Assembly: GCF_040869045.1 (NCBI RefSeq)
Contig: NC_090324.1
Span: 52,791,346 to 52,855,345, forward strand
DNA from: Eurosta solidaginis
Lineage: Eukaryota; Arthropoda; Insecta; Diptera; Tephritidae
Length of the DNA: 64,000 bases
Direction of reading: 5' to 3'
Shown: positions 11,628 to 23,113 of the stretch, one piece after another
Layout: the number at the start of each line of letters is the position of its first letter
Numbering within the stretch: the first letter of the stretch is position 1
Notes under the pieces: model-generated
Database searches by the model: none
Told to the model about the DNA's origin: nothing
Seen by the model: only the letters and a program-made list of their open reading frames with translations
Made by a program: the position numbers and the translations under genes

Positions 11628-12495
11628 AAGAGTTTCCGTCACTTATTTCAGAGCCAGATTATACTAAACCTGTTAAACATACAACAGTACATCGACTTGT
11701 AACAGAAGGTAGTCTTCCATTTTCTAAGCCCAGGCGCTTAGATCCGGTAAAATACAAAGTCGCGAAAACGGAGTTTGATTTCTTAGTTAAAACAGGCATT
11801 TGTCGGCCTTCAAATTCTTCAGTAGCATCACCACTTCACCTTGTACCTAAAAAAGAGTTGAATGATTGGTGTCCATGTGGTGATTTTAGTAGATTGAATA
11901 TTGTAACTGTTCCCGATCGTTATCCCTTACCTCACATTCAAGATTTTAATATGAACCTTCATAATAAAAATATATTTTCAAAATTAGATTTAGTTAGGGC
12001 ATATCACCAAATTCCTATGGCTGAAGAAGATATTTACAAAACTGCTATTACAACTCCTTTCGGTATGTTTGAATTCATGAGAATGCCTTTCGACTTAGAA
12101 ATTCTCCACAAACCTTTCAACGATTCATAAATGAGGTAGTAGGTGACTTAGATTTTGTATATGCTTACATCGAAGACTTACTTATTGCAAGTACAGACGA
12201 AGAACAACATTTAAAAGATTTACGTATCCTTTTTCAACGCCTTACAGAGTACGGTTTAAACATTAAACCAAGTAAATGTACTTTTGGTGGACCTAGTATC
12301 GATTTTTTAGGACATAACATTTCTGGAACAGGTATTCGACCTTCCGATGAAAAGGTATCAGCTATTCGCAATTTCGAACGTCCAAAATCAGTTAAGCAGG
12401 CACAGAAATTTATTGGTATGGTAAATTATTATCATAGATACATTCCAAAACTAGCAGAATTTACAAACAAAATTTATGATCTAATTACAAAGTAA
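11624..12495 (+). pseudogene. MAG1 reverse transcriptase, frameshifted
   Basis: RT domain in two frames. The first part (11624-12130) has [46 protein letters not shown] and [13 protein letters not shown]. One base is missing near 12096. The second part (to 12495) has [29 protein letters not shown] and the thumb FIGMVNYYHRYIPKLA. The catalytic box reads YIED where Y-[LIV]-D-D is expected, so even a repaired frame would lack one metal-binding Asp. It ends at a TAA, 12493-12495. Confidence 0.8.
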
Positions 12496-12515
12496 ATAAG
12501 AAACGTGACAAAACT

Positions 12516-14234
12516 TTGGTATGGGATGAGAATTCGAATGAAGCTTTTGAATGCATTAAAGATAAATTTGCATCTACGATATTGTTAAATCATTTTAACA
12601 AAGATGCTAAATTATCTTTAACAGTAGATGCATCTAACACAGCGATTGGGGGCGTTATACAACAAAATTACAATAATAAAATTGAGCCCATTGTATTATT
12701 TTCTAAAAAACTTTCTCCAACTGAAATTAAGTATAGTGCTTTTGATAGGGAATTATTGGCGATTTATTTAAATATAAAACATTTTAGATATCTTTTGGAA
12801 GGACGACAATTTACAGTTTATACGGACCATAAACCTTTGACTACTGCTTTAAATTCAAAAACAGAACGAAGTCCTAGAAAAACGAGACACTTGGAATTTA
12901 TAGCACAATTTACTGATGACATACAATACATTAAAGGAGAATCCAATGTTGTAGCAGATACGCTATCCAGAGATTTTGAGGTTAATGCAATATATAATAC
13001 AGAACTGAATTTTAAAATTTTACAAACTGAACAACAAAAAGATGATGACTTAAATCAACTTGTATCTGATTCTCAATATCTAAATTTAAAGTTAATTAAT
13101 ATTCCTATTTTAAATTTTAATATTTGGTGTGAAATTTCAGGAGAAACTCCTAGGCCATTTGTACCGAGTAATTTGCGAAAGACAGTATTTGATATTTTAC
13201 ATGGAATAGCACATCCGGGTACAAGAGCTACACGACGGCTCATAGTTAAAAAATATTATTGGCCTAATATGAATAAGGATATTAATATTTGGTCAAAACA
13301 GTGTCTTAATTGTCAAAAGTCTAAAGTTTATCGTCATACAAAATCCCCTATTGTCAAAATTCAAATTCCCAAGAATAGATTTGAACACATTCATTTAGAT
13401 ATAGTTGGACCATTACCTATTTCAAAAGGACATCGCTATATTTTAACGATTATTGAAAGATTTACCCGTTGGCCTGAGGCATATGCATTAAAAGATATTT
13501 CAGCATCTACAATTGCAAATAAGTTTTTTAGAGAATATATTTCTCGGTTTGGAGTTCCGTTAAAGATAACAACTGATCAAGGTAGCCAATTTACATCGAA
13601 ATTGTTTTCAGAGTTAACTAAATTACTTGGTAGTCACCAAATTACAATATCCGCATATCACCCTCAAGGAAATGGTATGGTTGAAAGGTTTCATAGACAA
13701 TTAAAGACTACTATAATAGCTAGAGAGGACACAAATAATTGGTATGACGAGTTACCTGTCATATTACTTGGTTTGCGATCTATTTACAAAGAAGATATTT
13801 CCGCTACACCAGCGGAAATGGTTTTCGGTCAGAATTTACGTTTGCCAGGGGAACTTGTTGTGCCATCAGCTAAAAATTTCTCATCAACTGAAATTTTAAG
13901 TAATTTACGTGAACATTTTCGAAATGTTAAATCAAATTTAAGTCATCATAAAGATGCTGATACTGGAATTTATGTTCCAAAAGATCTTAAAACTTGTAAA
14001 TTTGCATCTGTTCGAGTCATTAATAAACATTCATTACAACAACCGTATGAAGGACCTTACAAAATTGTGGAAAAAGACCAAAAATGTTTTAAACTTGAAA
14101 TAGATAATAATATTAAAACTATTCCTATTGATAGATTAAAACCTGCAATAATTGAAACAACGGACACAAACAACACGAAGAATTTACATAAAAAGAGAGT
14201 TACATTCAATTTGTTTAATGATAAATTTTCTTGA
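12516..14234 (+). CDS. MAG1 RNase H and integrase part of Pol
   Basis: Open for 572 codons with no stop, entered from a frameshift near 12485 rather than from an ATG. RNase H covers about residues 1-155 with DAS (38-40), FDRELLAIY (76-84) and TDHKPL (103-108). The integrase zinc domain has H229, H233, C263 and C266. The catalytic core has D295 (HLDIVGP), D354 (TTDQGSQF) and E390 (NGMVERFH), a D-x35-E spacing. A GPY module lies at 513-515. RNase H removes the RNA template strand and integrase joins the cDNA to the chromosome. All key residues are present; only the upstream parts of Pol are broken. Confidence 0.9.
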   Translation: MVWDENSNEAFECIKDKFASTILLNHFNKDAKLSLTVDASNTAIGGVIQQNYNNKIEPIVLFSKKLSPTEIKYSAFDRELLAIYLNIKHFRYLLEGRQFTVYTDHKPLTTALNSKTERSPRKTRHLEFIAQFTDDIQYIKGESNVVADTLSRDFEVNAIYNTELNFKILQTEQQKDDDLNQLVSDSQYLNLKLINIPILNFNIWCEISGETPRPFVPSNLRKTVFDILHGIAHPGTRATRRLIVKKYYWPNMNKDINIWSKQCLNCQKSKVYRHTKSPIVKIQIPKNRFEHIHLDIVGPLPISKGHRYILTIIERFTRWPEAYALKDISASTIANKFFREYISRFGVPLKITTDQGSQFTSKLFSELTKLLGSHQITISAYHPQGNGMVERFHRQLKTTIIAREDTNNWYDELPVILLGLRSIYKEDISATPAEMVFGQNLRLPGELVVPSAKNFSSTEILSNLREHFRNVKSNLSHHKDADTGIYVPKDLKTCKFASVRVINKHSLQQPYEGPYKIVEKDQKCFKLEIDNNIKTIPIDRLKPAIIETTDTNNTKNLHKKRVTFNLFNDKFS

Positions 14235-14245
14235 AGGGGGAGTAA
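14231..14245 (+). other. MAG1 polypurine tract
   Basis: GAAGGGGGAG lies directly before the 3' LTR, as expected for the plus-strand DNA primer of an LTR retrotransposon. Confidence 0.7.
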
Positions 14246-14459
14246 TGTAGGGTTCTTATTATTTTTATTTAACTTTGTATTTTAGTTACTTTGAACCTTG
14301 TAATTTTTAAATGTATTATCAATATTTTAAGTTTCAATATTGATTTTCAATTTTCAAAAATTTTCTGGATTGTGAAAAATAAAACAATATTGACGCATAC
14401 ATTTAGGCGTATTAAAAAAGTTTTTGTTATAAAATAAAAACGTAGTTTCAATAACTACA
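14246..14459 (+). repeat. MAG1 3' LTR
   Basis: 214 bp, colinear with the 5' LTR; single-base changes are seen in the AAATTT, AAAAAA, AAAGC and AAATG segments. Confidence 0.9.
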
Positions 14460-15311
14460 ATTATTTTTACCGGAAATCTTCTGCGATATATTAAAATATA
14501 TATCACCAAGTTTCACGTTTTTATATTGGAAACTAAGGGAGAAATGACCAAAAATCTTTCTATCTGAACGATCGGTTGTATGTATGCATATACTATATAC
14601 ATATAGCTCCGGTCAAAGTAATTTTTTCAGGAAATCTTCTATGATATATTCGAATAAATATCACCAAGTTTAATGTTTTTATATTGGAAATAAAGGGAGA
14701 AATGGCTAAAAATCTTTATCTCCGAACGATCGGTTGTATGGGATATATATTATATATAGCTCCGATCGAAATGATTTTTTCATGAAATCTTCTATGGTAT
14801 ATTAGAACAAATATCACCAAGTTTAACGTTTTTATATTGGAAACTAAGGGAGAAATTGCCAAAAATCTTTCTATCTGAACGATCCGTTGTATGGGATATA
14901 TACTATATATAGCTCCGATCAAAGTGATTTTTTCAGAAAATCTTCTATGAATAGAGTTTCAGGTTAATACTTTCTAAATAAAGGGATAAATGGTCAAAAA
15001 TCTCTCTATCTGAACGATCGGTTGTATGGAAGATATATGTTATAGTGGTCCGAACCTACCGGATCCGACAAATGTCTAATATAATACAAAAATACATCCT
15101 TGTGCCAAATTCATTGAGATATCTCAAAATTTGAGGGAGTAGTTTGCGTTCAAACAGACAGATGGACGGACAGACGGACATGGCTATATCAACTCAGTTC
15201 ATCGCCCTGATCAACTCGGTATACTTAATGGTGAGTATATCTTCTATATTTCTCTAAGTTACAAACATCGGACCAAAGTTAATATACCATTTCATGTTCA
15301 TGAAAGGTATA
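14460..15311 (-). mobile_element. HINE-2 left copy, remainder
   Basis: Resumes after MAG1. It holds roughly four units of the second ~130-bp family (CACCAAGTTTAACGTTTTTA, AAATCTTTCTATCTGAACGA, GATCGGTTGTATGGGATAT), then GACGGACAGACGGACATGGC and TATCAACTCAGTTCATCGCC, ending at CATGTTCATGAAAGGTATA. That end is the inverted partner of TACCTTTCATGAA at the hairpin side. GYP1 pol resumes straight after. The right copy of the same insertion is 30249-31366. Confidence 0.78.
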
Positions 15312-15455
15312 AAAAGTATTTAGAAATAAGATAAGAACTACAAGATATTAGTATAAACAAATCCAAACAAAACACAAATGTATTTTCTAACTCAGCAAAC
15401 AGAAAAATTATTTCATTATGCAAACGAAATAATTTTTCAATCTCAAGGGCGATGG
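15312..15455 (+). pseudogene. GYP1 left copy, last part of Pol and PPT
   Basis: Short stretch reading SINKSKQNTNVFSNSANRK then CKRNNFSISRAMV and a stop at the LTR edge. Pol of related elements often ends just before the LTR, so I take this as the Pol C-terminus. AAGGGCGATGG before the LTR may be the polypurine tract. The same text is present at 31888-32009. Confidence 0.5.
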
Positions 15456-15895
15456 TGTAGTGTATACACACTATCAATGTGCTAGAGTAGCAATGTCACA
15501 TATATATGTACATAAATATGTACACACAACCAATGAACATGAGTACTGACCTCCTGCAATGCCATTGCTTACATCGGAATGCAGTTAGACAATGAACATT
15601 TATAAATGTAAATATTTCTGCTTACCTAACGGAAACCTGATTGGTTGCCCTTCAAAGCATTTCCAAGCGTTGGAAGTCATGGGAAAACGAAACAAGTAAG
15701 GCTGAGTTATCAACTAAAAATTTTATAAATAGATTAAGATTTTGAATAAAGAAACAAGATTGAATATGAACATCAAACATATGATAACTTTTTCTTTCTC
15801 TAAAAAATATTCCGGCAACTTACATCTGTAGGTAGCCTAGAGATCGGCTTTCGAGCCTTATTTCACCCTTTTGCAACGACCATCAGGTCACCACA
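15456..15895 (+). repeat. GYP1 middle LTR, shared by both tandem copies
   Basis: 440 bp, TGTAGTGTATACACAC to CACCACA. It holds TATAAAT at 15724-15730 and AATAAA at 15745-15750. It serves as 3' LTR of the left copy and 5' LTR of the right copy. It matches 32010-32466 with scattered substitutions and a few small indels. The start is placed by analogy with GYP2, whose LTR also starts TGTAGTG after a purine tract. Confidence 0.8.
15724..15750 (+). promoter_or_regulatory. GYP1 LTR TATA box and poly(A) signal
   Basis: TATAAAT followed 15 bases later by AATAAA. Such close spacing is usual in insect LTRs, where transcription starts and ends in a short R region. Inferred from motif only. Confidence 0.45.
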
Positions 15896-15913
15896 TGGCG
15901 ATCCCGTTATCGT
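15896..15913 (+). other. GYP1 primer-binding site, putative
   Basis: TGGCGATCCCGTTATCG begins with the TGG that pairs with a tRNA CCA end and lies directly after the LTR. I cannot name the tRNA. Confidence 0.5.
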
Positions 15914-15979
15914 AAACGATCCTGAGGACCAAACGACGAAAACCTAAACTTTTTAAATTAGAAGAATATACTGTCTGAA

Positions 15980-16135
15980 ATGACAGACGAACTAAAAAGA
16001 GAGTTTGATAGGATATTCAAAAAATATGTCAAAGCATTAGCAAATGAAGAATATATACCTGAAGGACCAAATAATACAAACGCTCTAAATACACACCGAT
16101 CCCCATATCAGCCGGACCTAAAAGAAACACCATAG
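15980..16135 (+). CDS. Small ORF in the GYP1 leader
   Basis: ATG to TAG, 51 codons, starting MTDELKREFDRIFKKYVK. The product is highly charged with a possible short amphipathic helix and no recognised domain. It lies in the leader between the primer-binding site and gag (16345). The 412 element of Drosophila is known to carry small leader ORFs, so it could be a counterpart, but I see no proof that it is translated. The leader of the left copy lies outside the window. Confidence 0.4.
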   Translation: MTDELKREFDRIFKKYVKALANEEYIPEGPNNTNALNTHRSPYQPDLKETP

Positions 16136-16344
16136 AACAATACAAAGCGAGGCAAAAGAAGCCGCAACAAATACCAGTAAAAACCCAAATCAAAAGGAAG
16201 AAGAGGGCAGGACGACAATTTAATATTAGATAAAATAAAGCTATTCTATTTAATAAACTTAACCTAGAAATTAGTACTGAAAAAAAGATATTATTAAACA
16301 AATAAAGAAGTTAAAATTAAAAAAAAATAAATTTTTAACAAATT

Positions 16345-16424
16345 ATGGGTTCAGAAAAGTCCAAAATAGAAGACCGAAAGGCTAATGTAATAAATGAGGT
16401 AACCCTCGACAATAACAAAGACAA
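16345..16424 (+). pseudogene. GYP1 right copy, Gag start
   Basis: ATG followed by GSEKSKIEDRKANV and INEVTLDNNKDN, cut by HINE-1 copy C. The gag frame picks up again at 20183. The start is chosen because the frame is open from this ATG to the insertion point and because it sits at the usual leader end. Confidence 0.6.
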
Positions 16425-16529
16425 CAAGTAAGGAAGGTTAAGTTCGGGTGTAACCGAACATTACATACAAAGTTGAGAGCTATGGTGACAACATAAGGGA
16501 AAATAACCATGTAGGAAAATGAACCGAGG

Positions 16530-18915
16530 GTAATCCTGGAATGTGTTTGTATGACATGTGTATCAAATGAAAGGTATTAAAGAGTATTTTACGCGGGAGT
16601 GGGCCATAGTTCTATAGGTGGACGCCATTTAGGGATATCGCCATAAAGGTGGATCAGGGTTGACTCTAGAATTTTTTTGTACGATATGGGTATCAAATGA
16701 AAGGTGTTAATGAGTATTTTAAAAGGGAGTGATCCTTAGTTCCATAGGTGGATGCCGTTTCGACATATCGCCATAAAGGTGGACCAGGGGTGACCCTAGA
16801 ATTTGTTTGTACGATATGGGTATCAAATGAAAGGGGTTAATAAAACAAAAATTAATAATAAATGTAAGGCGCGATAACCTCCGGAGAGATCTAAGGCCGA
16901 GCTTCTCTTCCAATTTGCTTCGTGCTCCTCTTGATTTTCCCTACAAATTGGCCGGACGGGACCTACATGTTATATGCCGACTCCGAACGGCATCTGCAAC
17001 GCAGATGAATTTTCACTGAGAGCTTTTCATGGCAGAACTACAACCGGAGCGCTTGCCAAACACTGCCGAGGGGCGATCCCGCTTAGAAAAATTTTCTTCT
17101 AATTGAAAAACATTATTTCTAAAATTTTGATGTTGCTTTGCCCGGGGTGCGAACCCAGGGCATACGGTGTGGGAGGCAGAGCACGCTACCATCACACCAC
17201 GGTGGCCGCCAGCGAGGGGTTAATGCACATTTTAAAAGGGAGTTGGCCTTTTCGAGATATCGCCATAAAGGTGGACCAGGGGTGACTCTAAAATGCGTTT
17301 GTACAATATGGGTATCAAACGAAAGGTGTTAATAAGTATTTTAAAAGGGCGTGGGGCTTAGTTTGTTTATACGATATGGGTATCAAATGAAAAGGTTTAT
17401 TAAGCATTTTAAAAGGGAGTGGGCCTTAGTTCTATAGGTGGACGCCTTTTCGAGATATCGCCATAAAGGTTGACCAGGGGTGACCCTAGACTTTGTTTGT
17501 ACGATATGGGTATCAAATGAAAGGTGTTAATGAGTCTTTTTAAAAGGGAGTGGGCCTTAGTTGTATAGGTGTTCGCCTTTTCGAGATATAGACATAAAGG
17601 TGGACAAGGGGTGACTCTAGAATTTGTTTGTACGATATGGGTATCAAATTAAAGGTATTAATGAGGGTTTTAAAAGGGAGTGGTGGTAGTTGTATAGGTG
17701 GTCCCCTTTTCGAGATATGGACATAAAGGTGGACAAGGGGTGACTCTAGAATTCGTTTGTACAATATAGTTATCAAACGAAAGGTGTTAATGAGTATTTT
17801 AAAAGGGAGTGGGCTTTAGTTCTATAGATGGACGCCTTTTCGAAATATCGCCATAAAGGTGGACCATGGGTGACTCTAGAATGTGTTTGTACGATATGGG
17901 TATCAAATTAAAGGTACTAATGAGGGTTTTAAAAGGAAGTGGTGGTAGTTGTATAGGTGGTCCCCTTTTCGAGATACCGCCATAAAGGTGGACCAAGGGT
18001 GACTCTAGACTTTGTTTGTACGATATGGGTATCATGAGTATTTTAAAAGGGAGTGGGCTTTAGTTCTATAGATGGACGCCTTTTCGAAATATCGCCATAA
18101 AGGTGGACCATGGGTGACTCTAGAATGTGTTTGTACGATATGGGTATCAAATTAAAGGTACTAATGAGGGTTTTAAAAGGAAGTGGTGGTAGTTGTATAG
18201 GTGGTCGCCTTTTCGAGATACCGAAATAAAGGTGGACCAGGGGTGACTCTAGACTTTGTTTGTACGATATGGGTATCAAATTAAAGGTGTTAATGAGTAT
18301 TTTAAAAGGGAGTGGGCCTAAGTTCTATAGGTGGACGTCTTTTCGAGATATCGCCATAAAGGTGGACCAGGGGTGACTTTAGAATTTATTTTGTACGATA
18401 TGGGTATCAAATGAAAGGTGTTAATGAGTATTTTAAAAGGGCGTGGGCCTTAGTTCTATAGGTGGACGCCTTTTCAAGATATCGCCATAAAGGTGCACCA
18501 GGGGTGACTCTAGAATTTGTTTGTACGATATGGGTATCAAATTAAAGGTATTAATGAGGCTTTTAAAAGTGAGTGGTGGTAGTTGTATATGTGAAGGCAT
18601 TTTCCAGATATCGACCAAAATGTGAACCAGGGTGACCCAGAACATCATCTCTTGGATACCGCTGAAAGGTAAAGGTGTTAATGAGTATTTTTAAAAGGGA
18701 GTGGGCCTTAGTTGTATAGGTGTTCGCCTTTTCGAGATATCGCCTTAAAGGTGCACCAGGGGTGACTCTAGAATTTGTTTGTACGATATGAGTATCAAAT
18801 TAAAGGTATTAATGAGGCTTTTAAAAGGGAGTGGTGGTAGTTGTATATGTGAAGGCATTTTCCAGATATCGACCAAAATGTGAACCACGGTGACCCAGAA
18901 CATCATCTCTTGGAT
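16530..18915. repeat. 130-bp minisatellite array of HINE-1 copy C
   Basis: The largest array of the family in the window, about 15 units, broken by the SINE at 16842-17214. Two adjacent ~244-bp double units at 17799-18035 and 18043-18279 are nearly identical, which suggests local unequal exchange. Confidence 0.88.
16842..17214 (-). mobile_element. tRNA-derived SINE inserted in the minisatellite
   Basis: 373 bp flanked by a perfect 10-bp target duplication AGGGGTTAAT (16832-16841 and 17215-17224). On the minus strand the head has GTGGTGTGATGGTAGCGTG (A-box region) and GGGTTCGCACCCCGGGC (B box), followed by a tRNA-unrelated body (CTCTCAGTGAAAATTCATCT, GTCCCGTCCGGCCAATTTG) and an AT-rich tail. 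A second copy family member is at 53528-53882. It is a retroposed pol III-type element, not a tRNA gene. Confidence 0.85.
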
Positions 18916-20182
18916 ACCGCTAATTTATTTATATATGTAGTACCGGCCAAGATTTCAAGGGTTTTTTATTTCGCCCTGCAGAATTTTTCATTTTCTTCTA
19001 CTTAATATGGTAGGTGTCACAACCATTTTACAAAGTTTTTCCTAAAGTTATATTTCGCGTCAATAAACCAATCCAATTACCATGTTTCATCCCTTTTTCG
19101 TATTTGGTATAGAATTATGGCATTTTTTTAATTTTTCGTAATTTTCGATATCGAAAAAGTGGGCGTGGTCATAGTCGGATTTCGTTCATTTTTTATACCA
19201 AGATAAAGTGAGTTCAGGTAAGTACGTGAACTGAGTTCAGTAAAGATATGTCGATTTTTGCTCAAGTTATCGTGTTAATGGCCATGCGGAAGGACAGACG
19301 AACGACTGTGTATAAAAACTGGGCGTGGCTTCAACCGATTTCGCCCATTTTCACAGAAAACAGTTAACGTCATAAAATCTATGCCCGTTCCAAATTTCAA
19401 AAGGATTGGTAAATTTTTGTTCAACTTATGGCATTAAAAGTATCCTAGACAAATTAACTGAAAAAGGGCGGAGCCGCAACCATTTTGAAAATTTTTTTTA
19501 TTTTTGTATTTCGTTGCACCATATTAATACTGGGGTTGAATGTAGGCATAATTTACTTATATACTGTAAAGATATTACATTTTTTGTTAAAATTTTACTT
19601 AAAAAAAATTTTTTTTAAAGTGGGAGTGGTCCTTTTATTAAGCGTACATATAGTAATAGGAGTAACGTTCCTGCCAAATTTCATCATGATATCCTCAACG
19701 ACTACCAAATTACAGCTTGCAAGACTTTTAAATTACCTTCTTTTAAAAGTGGGCGGTGCCACGCCCATTGTCCAAATTTTACCAATTTTCTCTTCTGCGT
19801 CGTAACTTCAACTCACCTACCAAGTTTCATCGCTTTATCTGTCTTTGGTAATGAATTATTGCACTATTTCGGTTTTTCGAAATATTCGATATCGAAAAAG
19901 TGGGCGTGGTTATAGTCCGATATCGTTCATTTTAAATAGCGATCTGGGATGAGTGCTCAGGAACCTGCATACCAAATTTCATCAAGATACCTCAAAATTT
20001 ACTCAAGTTGTCGTGTTAACGGACGGACGGAGGGACGGACATGGCTCAATCAAATTTGTTTTCGATCCTGATGATTTTGATATATGGAAGTATATATCTA
20101 TCTCGATTCCTTTATACCTGTACAACCAACCGTTATCCAATCAAACTTAATATACTCTGTGAGCTCTGCTCAACTGAGTATA

Positions 20183-21350
20183 AAAATAATGATCGTATAC
20201 AAATTTTGCTTTGTAGTGTCTATTTGGCCAAAGCTAGAAGAGAAAATAAAATTATCTGAAGAAAAATTCAATAAATCATATCAATGCCTAAAATAGTCAC
20301 TTAGAGTAAAAGATGATACATTTTTAAAACATATAGCCGTTCTATATACGGAATTAGAAACTATAAGATGTATTACCAATGCATACTTTGAAAAGCTTAC
20401 GAAAGAACTTAAGAAAATCCTTTTAGAGTTATTCTGGAAAAAATAGACAAACTTTTGAAAATTTTGTCTAAATACGAATATGAAATTGAAATTATTCACG
20501 ATATAGACAAAAACATTGAGTTTCCAATAGAAATTTTTGAAAAAGACAATTCTCAAAGCGTAACAACAACGTCGGAATTAAATTACAGTTTTTAAAAATT
20601 ACAGAAATCATTTATAACGATTTAGCCGAGGCAAGCAAATCAGCACTTATCGACTTTGTAATTTATGTAAAACTGAGTCAAATGGTGAAGACAAATGTGA
20701 TTTCAATTCAAACCCCAATAACATTTGAAGAACTCAAAACCACCTTACAAAGGAAGTATAAAAGCACAGCTACAATACCACATATACAGAACCAATTAGC
20801 CAATCTCAGTCAGTCAAAGAAATTTAAGTATATCGAACTATAAAAATAAAATTTTACAATTAGTGTCTGAATTAAATGCTTTGCAAATAGGGCAATTAGG
20901 TGCGAGTGCATCGAACGAACAAAAATCTTTGATTGCAAACTTAAATGAGCAATATAGCCCAACGGTATTGAAAAACGGACTTAATGAACAGTCAAAACAA
21001 ATTGTATTGGCCGCACTACCGAAAACATTTGATAGCGCTGTTGACCTAGCCTTAGAGATAGAGCAAGGAACCCAAAACATCAGCAGAAATGTATTGTTAT
21101 TCAGAAATCATCGACAGAACTAATATAGGAGGTACAACAAGTACAACCAAAACACTTACCGGCAGAATAACAACAACTGCAGGAATAGTTTTCAGCCTAG
21201 GTACAACAACAATAATAACAGACAACAAAATGATTCAAGGAACATGCCAACCATGGACGGAAAAATAATTCAATTAATAGGTATTCAAATAATCCCAGAC
21301 CTAATATACAAAACATTAACCAGGGATATTCCTTTAAAGACAAAGTAATT
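20183..21350 (+). pseudogene. GYP1 right copy, gag remnant
   Basis: Partner of 2325-3490, offset about 17858. The open piece 20863-21123 has LNALQIGQLGAS and KTFDSAVDLALEIEQG and ends at the same stop as the left copy. The Asn/Gln/Arg-rich tail follows and again there is no protease before RT. Confidence 0.7.
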
Positions 21351-21399
21351 ACCCCAACCAAAAACTCAATCTCACAGACAACTTACCGGTGTACATAAA

Positions 21400-22000
21400 G
21401 AACTATGGACTACCTCAAACACAACAGGTACAAATTCAGAGCCAAATTTAAGAAATGATCGACAACGACATTATTGAACCTTCCGTTAGCCGGTACAATT
21501 CTCCTTTGCTTTTAGTACCAAAGAAAAGTGAAAGTGACGATAAGAAATGGCGCTTAGGAGTAGACTATAGAAAACTAAATGATAAAATAGTAAGCGTCAA
21601 ATTTCCATTGACAAGATTAGAAGACATACTTGATATTTTAGGACGAGCGAAATATTTCACAACCCTAGATAAAAAAGCTCTTTTCACCAAATACCATTAG
21701 ACAATCATTCAAGACCACCGACTGCATTTTCGACACAAGACGTACATTATAAATTCAAACGCTTACCCTTCGGACTGAAAATATCATCCAATAGTTTTCA
21801 ATGAATGTTAACAATTGCATTAAGCGGTTTAAGGTCAGAAGCATTTCTCTATATGGATGACATCATTGTTTTTGTATGCTCTTTAAAAAATCACAATAAT
21901 AACCTTTTAAAAGTCTTTGATAGATTAAAATACTACAACCTCAAACTAAATCCGAGCAAATGTCAATTCCTCAAGTCAGAAGTAATTTAGTTAGGCCACT
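21400..22000 (+). pseudogene. GYP1 right copy, reverse transcriptase
   Basis: The open piece 21455-21700 has SRYNSPLLLVPKKSESDD and WRLGVDYRKLNDK, then a private frameshift near 21672. The piece at 21805-21990 has the catalytic YMDD box at about 21852 and KLNPSKCQFLKSEV. The TGA at 21802-21804 is shared with the left copy; the TAG near 21988 is private. Confidence 0.8.
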
Positions 22001-22860
22001 TAATAACGGACAAAGGTATAAAAACCGACCCAGCCAAATGCGAAGTAGTACGCAATTACCCCAAACCGACAAATCCAGACGTGACTAGAAGGTTCATTGC
22101 ATTTTGCAATTATTACAGACGTTTTATCCCGGACTTCGCAAAAATGCCTCAACTCATTATTGAAAAAAGGAAACCCCTTTATTTGGTCAGAAGAATGCGA
22201 AAAGGCATTTAATAGCCTAAAAGGAAAACTAATTAATCCACCCATCTTACAGTACCCAGACTTTGACAAACCCTTTATACTTACAACAGATGCATCTGAT
22301 TTCGCTTTAGGAGCCATATTATCACAAGGGGAAATAGGACATTATTTACCAATATCATATGACAGAAAATCATTGCAAAAACATGACATAAACAAACCCA
22401 TTATAGAAATGGAGTTATCAGCCATTCACTGGGGAATTAACTACTTTAGGACATACCTTTATAGAAGAAAATTCATCGTGGTAACGGACCACAGACCACT
22501 AATATCACTATTTTCGCATAGAAATCCATCATCAAAAATGACACGAAGTGGAATAGACCTGTCAGAATATGATTTTGAAATCGTATGCAAGCAAGGGAAA
22601 ATCAGTACCAATGCAGGTGCACTATCACCCATCAAGATGGATAGTGACATACTCAAATCAATGATTCCAATAAGCAAAAAAGAGCAAGAAGATAGAAAAA
22701 GTATACACATTTAAACTAGGAGCAAGGCCGCAAAATTGAGGGATAATCGAGAAAAAGAAATAGCGCAAGAGAATAAGAATACCGGTAGACGCATTAAAGA
22801 AGACAGCATGTTTCATAAGAAGCCTGATCAACTTCACATTTCGGGAATGCAAATCTTTTA
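22001..22860 (+). pseudogene. GYP1 right copy, RNase H and linker
   Basis: Open for 205 codons at 22097-22714. It contains thumb residues (FNSLKGKLINPPILQYP), RNase H TTDASDFALGAILSQG, EMELSAIHW and VVTDHRPLISLF, then a charged linker. It keeps the TDHRP motif that the left copy has lost. A stop ends it where the left copy stays open, showing independent decay after duplication. Confidence 0.75.
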
Positions 22861-23113
22861 ATGGCGTGAAGAAAAAGAAGAAATTGAAACTTTATGTTGA
22901 AAAAGAAAGTAGTACTACAATAAAAATAATTAATAATGAAGTGCACGTAACTTGTAGCGATGACCCTTTGAATTAAGATTCAATGTTGGAGAAACTACAT
23001 AGTTTACTGAGGAATTCACATATAAAGGAGCTAGCTCTTTGTGGAAAAGATTTTATATTTAAAAACATTGATACGAATGCATTCAAAAAGAAATATAATG
23101 AGTTAGAAATGAG

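Larger units (their letters stand above)
8986..14459 (+). mobile_element. MAG1, Ty3/gypsy mag-lineage LTR retrotransposon
   Basis: 5474-bp element with two 214-bp LTRs that start TGTAGGG and end ACTACA. By eye the LTRs differ at about four positions, pointing to a fairly recent insertion. The flanks are ATTGT (8981-8985) and ATTAT (14460-14464), an imperfect 5-bp target duplication. It sits in the left HINE-2 only, so it arrived after the GYP1 duplication. The Gag and integrase style (KPSEFYRSL, WMRKLP, a CCHC-like knuckle, a D-x35-E core) fits the mag lineage. It is probably dead: gag has a stop, and protease and RT have frameshifts. Confidence 0.88.
16425..20182 (-). mobile_element. HINE-1 copy C, complete, carries a SINE
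   Basis: Complete copy with CAAGTAAGGAAGGTTAAG and the hairpin GTTCGGGTGTAACCGAAC at the low end, and GAGCTCTGCTCAACTGAG at 20162-20179. The subterminal repeat at the low end is partly mutated (ACAAAGTTGAGAGCT). It sits in GYP1 gag and is the counterpart of copy A: from about 18043 to 20182 it matches 183-2324 base for base apart from few changes. The minisatellite is longer than in other copies and is split by a SINE. Confidence 0.85.

Noticed and set aside
11274..11640. Programmed frameshift sites in MAG1
   Set aside because: No slippery heptamer with a clear structure was seen, and other breaks in RT are plainly indels, so decay is simpler.
17140..17190. tRNA gene
   Set aside because: The B box is present, but it is the head of a SINE with a target duplication and no proper cloverleaf. 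The same applies to 53530-53600.
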